From the NCBI RefSeq assembly GCF_019279795.1, contig NC_056735.1:1943614321-1943678320 (forward strand): 64,000 bases of DNA. The letters run 5' to 3'. The position numbers and the translations under genes are program-made. Source of the DNA: Protopterus annectens. Its lineage: Eukaryota; Chordata; Ceratodontiformes; Protopteridae. Of this stretch, positions 46,276 through 59,017 are shown one piece after another. The notes under the pieces are model-generated. The model saw only the letters and a list, made by a program, of their open reading frames with translations, was not told the origin of the DNA and made no database searches. Each line of letters begins with the position of its first letter. The first letter of the stretch is position 1.

Positions 46276-47169
46276 GACATATGTCATGGCAAACTCCACT
46301 TACAATGTGTGTCAAAGGACAAACAGACTCTCCGACTAGCATTAGAAATGGCCTAGGGCACATCGCTAGTGTTTGCCGATGTACACCTATGTTGTGGAAT
46401 ACACTACCAATGTCGGAGAAGCCTGGTTTAAGTAGTTCAAATCTGAACATAATGCAACATGGTCAGATGTGCACAACTGGCCCCTAACCAGGCTGTTGTG
46501 CTCACTATGAAAATTTAAAGCAGTGATAGGACTAAAGGCCAGGATACTGTCCACCACAGTGAAAGTACTGAACCAGTACACTATACGGTACTACAGTGTT
46601 AGGTCAGTATGAAAGGATGTTGACAACTGTATGCAAAGTATCCCATGCAAACCCTGCAGGCAGAGTATAATCCCTGTTGTATTCAGACACAAAGCAGTTG
46701 GACAGTAACTACACAACATGACACACAACACACAACCATAAACGTGAGATATTGTTGAAGTTCACACTCATCCACAAATGGGGTGGGCTGCAGAGTTCAA
46801 CATATGGAAAGATCACACTGGGCATGCTCGCACACTTTGATAAATGAGACATATGTCAGACAACATGCCATGGAAAGCCTGAACTGGGCATGCTCACACA
46901 CTTAGGCCAAATCTCAGTTTAGCAGTTGGCCACACATATCTGGTATTTGTACGTGTTATTCCAGGAACCAACCACATTACAGCAATCTGCCCAGTGCACA
47001 CAGTTAAATGACTACAGAGACATACGTGATATAGTGGATCCCTCCCATATTCAAACATCTTCCACAGATACACAAGTTGTTTATAGAAACAGGGAATGCT
47101 ATGGCAATAAAGACCTGCAAACAGTCTATCAGCAACAAATATTGTGCATCTGACAATTAAACATATGGG
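46276..47169. other. Unassigned stretch inside the Harbinger
   Basis: No motif or repeat recognised. Composition is similar to neighbouring degraded CR1 DNA. Confidence 0.4.
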
Positions 47170-48300
47170 TGTAGAGGTCAACACTAGGCTGTCTGCCCTA
47201 GGGCATGACAGCTTAGCCAGAGTGTGCTTGGTGTCTGCTTCCCCAGTACAGTAGGCTACAGTGCCACTGTAAAGTAGGTCACATAAGGCACCGTGTGAGG
47301 CTAGTGTGCTGCACCTCTGTCAAGCAGGGACACAGTGGAGATCCCAGGGGTTGAATTTGCTAAGCCACATCCATGTTGTTGGTGTGTGCTGGAAGAGGGT
47401 TGCTGAGGACCTCTAACAGTAAGTGGGCATCAATAACAGACTGAGGGGAGCCTTATCTGCGTTGTCTGGACAATTTCACTGTTAACACTTTGTCGTGATG
47501 CTTATGAGGGATTGAAGTGTCGTGCCAGTACTGTTCAGAGATGTCCTCCCTCTGTGGGCTACTGCTCTGCAATGTATTAGCTCAGTCTGTCTGTTGGACA
47601 GCTCATATATGGCTGGTGTACACCTGACAGGTGTCCTGTTGTGGAGCAGTCATGGGTATATTTGGGATAGCATGATCAATGCAAACCTTCCACATGCTCA
47701 TAGAATGCAATTGTCAATGATTATGCAGAGTGGCCTGTATACTCCCCCAGCATGGGTCCTTTGAAGTCTTCCACCCCAGTCTTCACAAGTGTAAAGTCTG
47801 CTTTTGATAAATACACTTTGTTTGCAGTGACAACCTTGCCTGGGAGTGGGGATGGGATATGGATCTCCAGGGAAAGGTGGGTATGGTCAGATATGAACAA
47901 TGGTGGTCTACCTCTGGTGTGGAACACTGAGTACCCATGTTGCAGATGGTCAGGTGCAATATGTATTCCCCCTTGTGGCTGTGGTGAGTGGTTCTGCCAT
48001 AGCACATGGACTCACAAATTGTAGTGGCTGTAGGGTAATGTTGTATAGGCTTGAGTAGTTCCCACACACAATATACCTGTACCTGACGTTAACAACTAGA
48101 ATGGTGTATGTGAACCCCTGCATATCTTGGCACTGTTCCCAGGGAAGCAAAGTGTGTGTCCTGGATGTGGGAGGGGTGGTCCGAACTGGTTGTATTGTGT
48201 ATTACAGGTCCTGTGGTCACGAAGCATGGTATAGAACATAACCTGCCAGTGTGATGTGCATATCTGACCCTGAAGTAGGTGGCTGCAAATGCATATATAT
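47170..48300 (-). mobile_element. CR1 fragment (E), minus strand, internally deleted
   Basis: The 3' tail region (CTAGGCTGTCTGCCCTAGGGC) at about 47190-47240 matches copy B's 3' UTR. From about 47560 to 48300 the minus strand matches the pre-RT linker and endonuclease regions of copy B (for example the block around 52930-53790). The RT is missing, so the copy has a large internal deletion or consists of two adjoining fragments. Confidence 0.65.
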
Positions 48301-48339
48301 ACTATCCCCCACCTGACAGGTAGTACTAGATGTACATGC

Positions 48340-49730
48340 CTCTGTAGAAATAATGATGTCAGCACCCTATAAATACTGCAGGTGCAGAACAGATGCCCAG
48401 AAATTTGGAGAGTGTGCTCTGCTAATGCATCTCTCTCAAGTGTCATCATATAATTAGGTAGGAGTTTGAATCCTGCAAATGCTCAGTGAACGTGGTTGGT
48501 GTCTGTGTGAGGGAAATGACCCTTTTGGCAACTGGAAAAACACACTACAGGATGCACATTCCCCTTTCTAAACACTGATGATGTCAGCACCCTATAAGTA
48601 CAGCAGGAGAAGGGAAACCTCCCAGAAATGCGAATAGCGTGCTCTGCTAATGCATCCGTCTTGAGTGTCATAACTTAGGTAGGAGTTTGAATCCTGCAGA
48701 TGCTCAGTATGTGTGGAGGGGGGTTAGTGTGTGTGCAATACTGTATGAAAGAAATGTCCCTTTTGGCAACTAGGAGAACACACTACAGGATGAACATTCC
48801 CCTTTCTAAATACTGATGATGTCAGCACCCTATAAGTATAGCAGAAGAAAGGAAACCTCCCAGTAATGTGAATAGTGCACTCTGCTAATGCGTCCATCTC
48901 GAGTGTCATAACATAGTTTAGTAGGGGTTTGAATCTTGCAAATGCTCAGTGTATGTATGGGGGGGTTAGTGTGTGTACAATTCTGTATGAAAGAAATGTC
49001 CCTTTTGGCAACTAGGAGAACACACTACAGGATGCACATTTCCCTTTCTAAACACTGATGATGTCAGCACCCTATAAGTACAGCAGGAGAAGGGAAACCT
49101 CCCAGTAATGTAAATAGCGCACTCTTTGAATGTGTCCATCTTATGGTCCATAATATAGTTCAGTAGGGGTTTGAATCTGGCAAGTGTGTGTGTTAGGGGG
49201 GGGTTAGTGTGTGTGCAATTCTGTGTGAGGGAAATGTCCCTTTTGGCAACTAGGAGGACACACGACAGGATGCACATTCCCCTTTCTAAACACTGATGAT
49301 GTCAGCACCCTATAAGTTCAGCAGGAGAAAGAAAACCTACAAATAATGCGAATAGCGTGCTCTGCTAATGCGTCTGTCGTGAGTGTCATAACATAATTAA
49401 GTAGGGGTTTGAATCCTGTATTGTGTGGGGGGTGGCGAAAGTAGGTTGTGTGCAATTACATGTGTGGATCCGCTGACACTTTTGCCAACCAGTGCAACAC
49501 ACCAGCTGCTGCATATTCCAATCTCTACACAGAGATGATGTCAGCACCCTACAAGTACAGCGGAAGAGGGCAAATCTCCCAGTAATGCAAATAGCATGCT
49601 CTGCTACTATGTCTTTCACTACTGTCATAGCACATTTAGTTATGGCTTTGAATTCCACACATGCCACGTGTGTTTTTGTCACACAGAATGCCCATATGTG
49701 TGGGTTGTTGTTCACAATAATGCATGACAT
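48340..49730 (+). repeat. Six-unit tandem array of about 240-bp tRNA-like repeats
   Basis: The landmark GATGATGTCAGCACCCTAT starts at about 48352, 48577, 48815, 49057, 49295 and 49534, so the period is 225-242 bp. Each unit continues with AGCAGGAGAAGGG, then a segment TAGCGTGCTCTGCTAATGC, and about 35 bp later GGTTTGAATCC, which fits a polymerase III B box at nearly every base. The first segment resembles a tRNA D-arm/A box only loosely. Between the tRNA-like part and the next unit lie a G-rich tract, CCCTTTTGGCAACT and CACACTACAGGATGCACATT. I infer a SINE-like or tRNA-derived unit that amplified in tandem; function is unknown. Confidence 0.7.
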
Positions 49731-49849
49731 CGATTAAACCAGTAATGGCAATGGACACAGATGATGTATGTGTGTGCCAAATACACATATGTACCTGTGA
49801 CCTTCAATAGTTCCCATGTCTGACGCCTGCCACATGTGAATACATAGTA

Positions 49850-50930
49850 TTTGCACTGGATAACATTATGACTGTGGTCTTCTGTGCGGGTTCTGCATGT
49901 GGTTCTTGTATATACAGTGTGAGATGTATATGGTATCATCCTAGCAGCGAGGGATACACATCTGGTCTGGGGCATATAGTCTACATGTTGTTGATGAACA
50001 GGTGCTGCATGTTTTCACCTGTTGTGGGAGTGGTAACAAGTTGTTCCATAGCAATGCAGTGACTGCATGCTAGGAACCTTTCAGCTAGGGTGTTGTAGCT
50101 ACAGTAATTCATTAGCATTCAGTAATAAGTCAGCATTCCTGGTGAGGGTATGATGCCAACCAAGGTCAGGGTCATACCAGCCTCTGCCACATGCTCAGAG
50201 AGCCCTTCCATGTTCCTTATCATGTAGTCCAGGGAGGTACATCACAGGTCAGCCATAGTGGCATGGACAATGACAGTCATATGTGTCCATGCCTCTGACT
50301 GACCTGTATGCTTGTGTTATGTGGTGGACCATAGTGCCCCACGGGCATATCACTGTGACCTTCACCTTCTCCAGCCTGGTGAGCAGGACCTCACTGTACC
50401 GGACAGTAAAGGTACCTAACACAACTGTAGCAGGTGTGTTGTCTAGCCGTACAGGCTGTGACTGTTTGGCACACAGGATTTGTGTGCTATGTGTTGCATG
50501 TCCTGTGCTCTGGCTTAATGTATGCATGTGTGCCAGCTGCAGATGTGTCAGCTGCTCAGGAAGGATGCTATTCTGAGGCTCCATGAATGGTCCAGTGTGT
50601 TCAAGTGTTTGGATTGCTGTCAGTGTAGGTCTACATCAGACTGGTATTGTAGTCACTGTAGTATTTCATGCCACCTGACAGGTTATGCCAGTACTGGGTT
50701 GAGAGTGCTTAGTCCCCAGTTTGGCTATGTGGTTGCATCTCATACATGTGTTGTACGTCCATGTGTAGGTGAGAGGGTTGACTGTGTACATGTGGCAGCT
50801 GTGACATTGCCACGACCCACATATTCCACAACTGTACCATAGAGGTGACTGACAAGTGACCTTTGCACATGCTACCATAGTATTGTGATTGCCATTGTGA
50901 TTAACAGCACATAGGGCCAATGGAGAATAA
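49850..50930 (-). mobile_element. CR1 fragment (D), minus strand, 5' part with internal deletion
   Basis: Read leftward from about 50930 it starts like the 5' end of copy A (CATGTGCAAAGGTCACTTGT) and encodes the ORF1 zinc finger (WQCHSCHMY ... TCMRCNHIAKL) and a worn esterase block (VVLGTFTV). Near 50130 it jumps to the endonuclease C-terminal part, followed by DVYPSL-like sequence, ending near 49850. The start of ORF1 here lacks the first TAG found in copy A. Its 5' end abuts the 3' tail of copy B. Confidence 0.7.
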
Positions 50931-50932
50931 GG

Positions 50933-53900
50933 TACATAGGTTCATAGGTTCATAGGTTCATACTAGGCTATCTGCACTAGGGCATTTATAAGCCTAGCCA
51001 GAATGTGTTTGGCTTTCGCCACCCATTTTAAATTTATTTTGCTATGCCCTTTTTCGAGGTTAGTATACTGTGCCTCTGTCTAACAGTGACACAGAAGTGA
51101 TACCCGGGTTAAACCTATGATCTCCCATCCACTCATCAAGATTCCTCTTGAAGAGAGTCAGTGAGGGACTCTGCTTAACCTGGACTGGGATTTTATTCCA
51201 GAGTGAAGGGAGTCTCTGGGTTATGAATCTGTCCCTCCAGCATGTCCTATTTATTTCAGTGCTGAGGTTCAAGTCTCTCGAGCGCGTAGCTTGATGGGAT
51301 TTGGATATTCTGAGGTGCAGCATGTCCATTAATTCCGGGTTTGACATGGCTTTATACATCAGGCACAGATCGCCTCTGAACAGGCGTTATGCCACTGAGT
51401 AGAGCTGGAGTTTCTTTAACCGGGCAGCATATGGCATCTGTTTGAGCCCTTTGATCCTCTTGGTGAGGCACTTTTGGGGTCTTTCCAGTTGCTGCAGGTG
51501 TCTGGTAAGGTACATCCCAACAGGGACATTGTACTCAATTATGGGCCTGATGAGGGATGAGTAAAGAGGCACGATGACCTCCCCTGATCTAGATGTGAAT
51601 CCCTTCATGATGAGGTGGGCTATATAAAATGTTTTTCTAACCACTTTGGCCATGTGGTTGTCAATTGAGAGGCTGCTATCAACTTGGGTCCCCAGGTCCA
51701 TAATTACTTCTTCTGTACTTAATGGATTACCACCTATGTCGTAATTTGTGGGCACTTTGTTTTTGCCAAAGGGGATGACTATACACTTTCTGGCAATTAG
51801 CTTGAGGCCATGGCTCTGGCACCAGTTGTCTGTTTCTATGAGGCCCTTTTGGAGGATGCTTGTGTTGGCTGGAGAGTCGATTATGGCGGCCAGTTTGCCG
51901 TTATCTGTGAACTTGGTCAGCCACAGTCCTTCCGTGTTGGCCTGTACCTCAGAGAAATATATACCGAACAAGAGAGGTCCCAGGACTGAGCCTTGTGGGG
52001 CACCACTTGTAACTGGTTTGGAGTCTGACATGGCTCCAGCAATTCTAACCATGTGGGTTCTGTCCTTGAGCCAGTTTGCAATCCATCTAGTGACATAGGG
52101 GTTTATATTTAAGCTGGTGAGCTTCTCTATAATGCCCGAGTGGGGTATTGTATCAAAGGCTTTTGCGAGGTCCAGGTAGGCTGTGTGGACCACCTTCCCC
52201 TCGTCAATGGCCTTGGTGACTGTTTCAAAGAAATCAACCCGGTTTAAGAGGCAGGATCTGCCCATAACAAAGCCGAACTGGGTAGGATCCAGTGTCTGTA
52301 GGTCCCCAATATCTTTATTTATGAGGTCCATGATGATCCTTTCCATAGCTTTGCAGACCAAGCTAGTCAGGCTTATGGGGCGATAGTTTCCAGGATCCGT
52401 TGAGGCACCACCTTTATGGAGAGGGACCACTGTTGCTGTACGCCACTTTTTGGGTACATATCCTGTAGTAAGGCTGAGATTGAACAGTAGTTTTATGTTT
52501 GGGTTTAGCTCTTCTTGGAGTTCATGTAGGACACATCCCGGGACACTGTCTGGTCCCATTGATGCTGTGTTTTTTGCTTTGGTGAGGGCGGCTCTTACCT
52601 GAGCATCTGAGATATCAGGGGCCAGCACTCTGCTGGGATAGATATTTGCCCTTTTGGTGTGGAGGGGGGGGGAGTTTGCACTGAACCTGTCAGCTAGGAT
52701 GTTGGCAATGTCTGTGGGTTTGGTGTTTTTTGTCATTTTGGACTAATTCTGAGCATATCTGGTAATTACCACCCAGGTTCCTAACATAACTAAAGAAAGC
52801 CTTGTGATTATCCTTAGTGTCCTGTGCAATTTCCTCTCAATGCTGGCCTTAGACAATTTTATGAGTGCCCGTAGTTTTTTGCTAATACTGATCAGTGATG
52901 CCTTCCCTTTTTGGGATTTTGCTCTATCATTTAGTAGCTTCCTCCTTCTATTGTATAGTTTGTTTATGGCTGGGGTCCACCAGACAGGACGTCTGCCTTT
53001 GGAGGATTGGGTCTTGGTTTTATTTGGGATCGCATGATCCATGCATTCCTGAAGGTGTCCATAGAATGTCCATAGAATGCGTTTATAGAGGATTCTGCGG
53101 TCTGGGCCGTATTTTCCACAGGCCCGGGGGCTGTGAAGGATTCCACCTCGATTTAGAGGAATGTGAATTTGCTTTAGAGAAGTTTTTCACTGTAGTTTTC
53201 TGGGCAGGGGGTGGGGTTGGGATGTGAATATCCAGTGAGATTAGTTTATGGTCTGATCTTACCAGTGAGGGATACACTTCTGGTCTGGAGCATAGAGTCC
53301 CCATGTTGGTGATGATCAGGTCCAGTATGTTTTCCCCTCTTGTGGGAGTGGTAACAAGTTGTTCTATAGCATTTGAGTTTATAAATTCTAGGAACCTTTG
53401 GGCTAGGGTGTTGGAGCTAGAGTAATGCTCCCAGTCTATGTTTGGGTAGTTGAAGTCACCCAATATAATGGTGTTTGGTGAGACCTTCATATGTTTCCAG
53501 TGTTCTCAGGAAGGCCGAGTGGGGTTCCTGGGTTTGGAAGGGTGGTCTGTAGCAGGCTATAACCTGGAAGGCAGTTTTACCCACTGTTAGTTGCACATGG
53601 ATAGTCTCTGATGCTTTGTGCTTTGCCACCAACCTGGAGGTGTGGGTATCTTTGATGAATATCGATACTCCCCCTCCTTTTGTGGTTCGGTCCAAGTTTT
53701 GGGGCCGAAAAGCATGGTATGAGGTATAACCTGTTAGTGCTGGGGTGCTCTTGGTAGCCCTGAACCAGGTATCTGTTACTGCACAGATATCGATGTTCTC
53801 CATGCTAAGGAGAGTTTCGACTGCATGCATCTTGAGGTTTAGACCTCTGGCGTTGAGTAGCATTACTCTTATTCTTATCCCTTGTGATACCAATGGAGGT

Positions 53901-54012
53901 GGGTTTGTCCTTTGAGCCTTGCCTAAAAAAGCCACTATGGGGGTAGCAAGAGCCTTTGCCAATATCCGAAAGCCCAGGGGTGACAGGTGCAAGCCGTCCC
54001 TAGCGAAGCAGG
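50933..54012 (-). mobile_element. CR1 copy B, minus strand, 5' truncated but well preserved
   Basis: The tail CATAGGTTCATAGGTTCATAGG lies at 50938-50961. Reading leftward from 54012, it begins in the last block of ORF1 (DGLHLSPLGFR), then ORF2 endonuclease (NARGLNLKMH, CAVTDTWF, ILGDFNYPNIDWEHY, ENILDLIITNMG), the linker, the RT (449-codon frame 52736-51387 with VVPLHKGG, YLDLAKAFDTIPH, TSGAPQGSVLGPLLF, and FTDN where FADD is expected) and the C-terminal domain to 51060. Lesions are few: frameshifts near 53480 and 52840, a compensating shift near 52730, and TAC-to-TAA at about 51388. The changed catalytic FADD to FTDN would itself abolish RT activity. Confidence 0.87.
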
Positions 54013-54214
54013 TGGTTCAACAGAAGGTGAGTATGTGAGGATGTAGTGTCTGTGATTAGTTAGCAATGGCATATATGACTTCTCACGTGGACAAATGCCA
54101 TGGAAGTCATATGCAATGTGTCACAGGCAACGTACATGTGAACAGGACAAACAGTGACGTTCTGTCAAGTGAGACATGGACATACATATAGTAAGCTATG
54201 CAGATGTCACTAGG
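54013..54214. other. Short unassigned spacer between CR1 copies
   Basis: Contains an inverted pair CATATATGACTTC/GGAAGTCATATG at about 54069-54111; otherwise nothing. Confidence 0.4.
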
Positions 54215-54803
54215 AGTCCCTAGCCATAGACAGATTGTATAACAAAAGATGGAAGCTACTGCAAGACAGAGCATAATTCCATAAAGGGAAGGCATGTCTG
54301 ATCAGCACTGGTAAGGAGCTATTTTCTCTCATACAAACATCCATGGGCAACTTTGAGAGGGAAATCAACAGGGACACTATAGATAACCACAAGGCCTTCT
54401 TCAGTTATGTTAGCAACCTGGTCAGAAACCCTCCACTATGCTCATAGTTAGTACACAACAACAAATAATTCACTGAACCCACAGATATTGGCAACATTGT
54501 GGCAGACAGGTTCAGTGCGGGTTCCCCCCCTCCCTCTCCCCCAAAATAAGACATACTTATCCCAGCTGACTGTAAACTCCCTGTCATCACAGATGTCCAG
54601 GTGAGAGCCGCCCTCAGGAAAGCAGGATACACAACATGAATGGGACCTGATGGTATCCCCAGTTGCATGCTACATGAACTCCAAGAGGAGCTAAACACAC
54701 ATATAGAAGTGCTATGTAACACTAGCCTGACTACAGGATATGTACCTGTACACTGGCGCACAGCAGCAGTGGTTCCACTCCATGAAGGAGGCATCTCTAC
54801 ATA
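54215..54803 (+). mobile_element. CR1 fragment (F), plus strand, linker and RT start
   Basis: Plus-strand DNA matches copy A from about 24715 to 25300: the linker (RLYNKRWKLL-like), DNHKAFFSYVSNL, DIGNIVADRFSA, MGPDGIPSCML and TTGYVPVHWRTAAVVPLHEGG, then it breaks off in an (AATAC)n array. It contains several stops. It could be a separate insertion or the far part of another split copy. Confidence 0.75.
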
Positions 54804-54859
54804 CTAATACAATACAACACAATACAATACATTACAATACAATACAATACAATACAATA
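54803..54859. repeat. (AATAC)n microsatellite
   Basis: About eleven pentamer units with few variants, placed exactly at the right end of CR1 fragment F. Confidence 0.9.
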
Positions 54860-55709
54860 TGCTATTGCCCCTGGGACTACAGCAGCATACTGTTCTGCTA
54901 CCCTGACCATTGTGACACATGTGATGTGATGGTACCTGCTGCTGTCAAACAGTTACACAGGGTGACTCATATGGCATATTACCTATCTGACTAACATTCA
55001 GCAGGGGTATGTGTGACATGTACTCATGGTGAGTCTTGCTTCTTAACGCTGTGTGGTTTATTGCAGGGTATGTCTTATCTGTGGGTAGGAACCTGTACCT
55101 CCACCATGTTCTCTCTATTGCAGTGTCACAGACAACACACAACAGTCATTTAGGTTGTGGATGGTGTGAGGTGTTACTATGGTTGTTGGGCATCTGTCAT
55201 GGGTGTGACTTAAGTATGTAAATACAGGAGTGGTAACCTCTATGTGGGTAGTATGTGTGTACTCTGTGGTGTTGTCAGTCACTGTGCATTGGTAATGTGT
55301 TTGAGTGCATTGTCACAGTGTTGTACATGTCACTGTGTCCTTCTCCATATCTGTAGCTGTCATATGAGCTACATATAGTGGCAGCCATTATGTGGTGCGG
55401 AGGGGTACACTGACCTACATGTCCATAGCTGACACACCATGTCTGCTGACACATACCACGTGCAGGTATTCCAGGAATAGTGTGCCACTGTGAATATCTT
55501 TGGGGGGACTATTGTACACATTTATGACCCTGTTCACCCCTGACACATGCAGTGGTGGGCAGCCAATCACATATCTGGTGGTTACTGGTGTAGGTGATTT
55601 GAAATGGGGTATGGTACTCCAGTTTTGACACTGGTGTTCCATGCCTTTGTCACCAGGCACCTGTTGCAATACATCTGTACACATGTGCCTCACTCAGAAT
55701 ATATATACA

Positions 55710-55752
<43 letters not shown>

Positions 55753-55753
55753 C

Positions 55754-55832
<79 letters not shown>
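55710..55832. repeat. (CT)n followed by (TA)n microsatellite
   Basis: CT units at 55710-55727 run straight into TA units with rare CTA or GTA interruptions. Confidence 0.95.
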
Positions 55833-55835
<3 letters not shown>

Positions 55836-56128
55836 TGTATACATATACACATATATATATTGATGTACATATATTGCTATAGATATGGAGAGAGGGTGTG
55901 TGTGACAGAGAGGGGGTGAGAGTGACAGAGGGGGTGGGACAGGGGGAGTGTGAGATCGTCATATACAGTCATACCTGTAGATAGTCAGATCTGTCTGTCT
56001 ATGTATATGTATCTACATATATCTATATCTGTATGTGTGTATTACATATATATGTTTGTACATATTCTATCTACATCTGTCTATGTATTCCTACATCTCT
56101 CTCTATGTATGTATACATATATGCATAT

Positions 56129-56136
<8 letters not shown>

Positions 56137-56184
<48 letters not shown>
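56137..56184. repeat. (TA)n microsatellite
   Basis: About 24 TA units. Confidence 0.95.
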
Positions 56185-56187
<3 letters not shown>

Positions 56188-56624
56188 TGACATACATACG
56201 TATCCATATGATAGATAGGTATATCAACATGTTTGTTTACAAAACTGTATACACACACTAACATACTGCTAAACATACATAACTGTGAAACCTACTTTGT
56301 CCATTGCACTACAACCTACATTCAACCTACATTTATATGTGCACATAGATGCTCTCACATACATATGTATGCACAGCCTTCACTGATAGTTGCTGTATGT
56401 CCCCTGCCCTTTGCACATCTTCATATACATATGGATAAAGACCAATGACACATATGGAGGGTTCACAGTATGTAGACTTTTATAGTATTACTTTACATTA
56501 CCTGTGTTTGTCACAGCTGCTTGTGTTGCCATCTGGTTTTGTGTCCTGCTGCTCCACTTGCCAGTTGTCAGCTTTCAAGTGGTTGTTGCTGACTGGTTTT
56601 GTTTGTGTAGGTTTAATTTTTTTT

Positions 56625-56631
<7 letters not shown>

Positions 56632-56658
<27 letters not shown>
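56632..56658. repeat. (CT)n microsatellite
   Basis: About 13 CT units. Confidence 0.93.
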
Positions 56659-56664
<6 letters not shown>

Positions 56665-58190
56665 CCTACCTCCACATGGTGCAATGAAAGTATTGCATGT
56701 GCGGACTGGGAGTACAGCATGCTTTTGTAGGTATCTGCATATGTCCTTGTGATAGCCTCTGCACCAATTGTTAGCCAGCATTTGCTAATTGCATGCAGCC
56801 AGTTGTGTACTGATTGCAGTTCTCACTGTGATTTCAGGACAGTGCTATAAAAAGGTATGTAAGATAGGCGTAGCCCTTTCAGATTTTAAGGGCAGGGACC
56901 ATGCTGGTATGCTGTGGACACTGTTCTGTGAGTGTAAAGGTTAGTATCTCTCTCATATTTCCGGCTGTGTTGTAGATTAACATTTCTCCATTCATTTCTC
57001 TAGCTTCCTGTACTAAGTGTGTATATACACTGACACCTAAGACTACTACTACTGTTAATGTGGGTGTGTGTGCTTTCCTGTGGGACATGTGGTGTAACTG
57101 GTGTATAGCAGTGGCTCTTGCACTTTGTTGCTATGGCTTCAATATTTGCCCTTTACATTCACTACTTGTATGCCTGCTAGGTGTCTTGACTGTAGTGTGT
57201 TGCTGTGGCTTTCCTATTTTCCATGTACATTCACACCTTGGAATGCTTGATATATCTGCTAGGGTGTTACTGCATGCAGTGTGGTCTGGCCGTGGTGTGG
57301 ACCTTGACATCTATTAGGGTATTTGAGTATGCTGCTGAGCAGGCCCCAGAGACTCTCAGGTGCATCTTTTATCTGCCTCATGGAATGGTACATATCAGTG
57401 GGGTACACTCATTAAATTGTCTGGTATTCTGCAGTTGTGACTGTGGAATAGCATGAGCATATGTATTACTACACTATTTCTGCCATGCAAGTGGTGCATA
57501 CTTTCAGTACTTCATAGTTACCATTGCATGTGTTGTAACACCTTTCTGCCTACTGTTTGTACATTTCACATGGAGTCTGTGGGGCATCCCTGTAACTCAG
57601 TCATTGTTGCTATGTCTAGGCTCTTAACTATTCAAATATGGCAGTGTCAGACCTCTCAAGTGTACAGATAATTGCAGGTTGTCCACATTTCTGCCTCATA
57701 TTTTGGTCAATATCTCATGAACAGCTCTTTCTGGCAAATCACTCTGGGCTCAAGTCAGAATATAGTGACAAACATTTAAGTTTCAGACTTCATACCCTTC
57801 CAAACATCCAACAAAATGCAGAACCTGTTACTCTCTGAACTGTCTAAGTTTGTTGTAACATTATTTGGAATGTGTCCCTGTTTTTGGCCCTTTGCTCCAA
57901 ATATTTTATTACTTGGTCCGGATGTGTTCCTGTAAGAGGTTGTGGGCTATGGACAGTGACTATCCTGCTGTGAGTATGTGTGTGGCTTGCAAGGTGCTAC
58001 AGTGACATTATTACGTACTAGCTACCAACTAGCATGGCTGTTTCTGTTCGCACACTACTATTATAGAAATCCACTAGATTTGACAGTAAATATGCATGAC
58101 ATGCTTTGTGTACTACACATCCTATATTCCCTTTACATTCATTCCTACTATTACATGATATATTTATTGTAGCACAATGTTTTTATATAG

Positions 58191-58261
58191 CAGTCATGGC
58201 TTAGTGGTAAGTCATGCAGACTACTGTTTCCAAGGTCCTAGGTTCGGGACTGACAGTGGCA
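58191..58261 (+). mobile_element. tRNA-like SINE head
   Basis: TGGCTTAGTGG is a perfect polymerase III A box, and GGTTCGGGACT lies 44 bp further on as a B-box-like element. It begins CAGTCATGGC, the same start as the segment at 61238, so the two belong to one SINE or tRNA pseudogene family. The body beyond is not recognisable. Confidence 0.55.
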
Positions 58262-58312
58262 TTTTATTTTGCTTTTGAACAGACTACAGGACCTGTCAAT
58301 CAGAGTGACTAA

Positions 58313-58425
58313 GGCACTTTTAAGCAGTTGTAACTGTGTTAGCGCTGGTTTGTGCGGAGCTCCTGCATGCGCACTGGTATTCAGCTCCGTGCGCACCCGC
58401 TTACAACCACTTAAAAGTGCTTACT
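58313..58425. repeat. Inverted repeat with GC-rich loop
   Basis: Arms GCACTTTTAAG (about 58315) and CTTAAAAGTGC (about 58410) enclose a loop with repeated GTGCG/GCGCAC motifs. A cruciform or fold-back structure is possible. Confidence 0.6.
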
Positions 58426-59017
58426 CTTGCGCACATCCGCGCTATTTTCTTTGAAAGAAATGAAAATGGGGAGACAGGAAAGTGGTGAAAAAGGGGTCAC
58501 AAAGAGGGTAAGACAGTAGGGAAACAAGCTTGGGTTTTGCAGGAGGGATGTAGATAAGGCCCATAGCTGCCCATTTCTTCATCAGCAACAGCTGTGCATA
58601 TGTTTGTAATTTGTTGTGACATTTGAAACCTTCCACCCCTGAGAGAGGTGTAAGGACAACAATAATACTTATTGTACAGTCAAATGTAATTGACAGTTTC
58701 CATGTCCAGCAGACATGTGTGCGAAATGGGCAGTTATGTATGGGGCGTAATTTTTTTGTGGGTACAGAGTGCCCTTTTTTGTTTTTTTTTTCAGGTGAGA
58801 GTGGTATGTCAGGTAAAGGAAGTCGGTATAGCTGGGGAGGTAGGTTGGGTAGGTCAACAGACAAGACAAACAAGATGCATACAGGGGCGGTGTATGACAC
58901 GTGTGGGGGGGTTACACAATTGACGGGGACGGATGTTTGGATATCTAGAGCCCATGAGCCCACAGATGGCAACAGTGGAACTGATATCCCCACCCATGGA
59001 CAGTTGCCACTGTGCCT

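Larger units (their letters stand above)
54860..59017. other. Harbinger interior of unknown origin
   Basis: About 4 kb with no supported gene. It holds (CT)n/(TA)n arrays at 55.7-56.2 kb and a (CT)n at 56.63 kb, a tRNA-like segment at 58.19 kb, and an inverted repeat at 58313-58425. It is less AT-rich than the flanks of the transposon and may include original Harbinger DNA between the two genes. The minus-strand frame 58442-58993 looks like 3'-UTR read-through of the Myb gene, not a protein. Confidence 0.45.

Noticed and set aside
56843..56852. TATA-box-like CTATAAAAAG as a promoter
   Set aside because: No gene follows in either direction at a suitable distance.
58442..58993. 183-codon minus-strand frame
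   Set aside because: Directly downstream of the Myb stop, no domain, low-complexity start; most likely 3' UTR.
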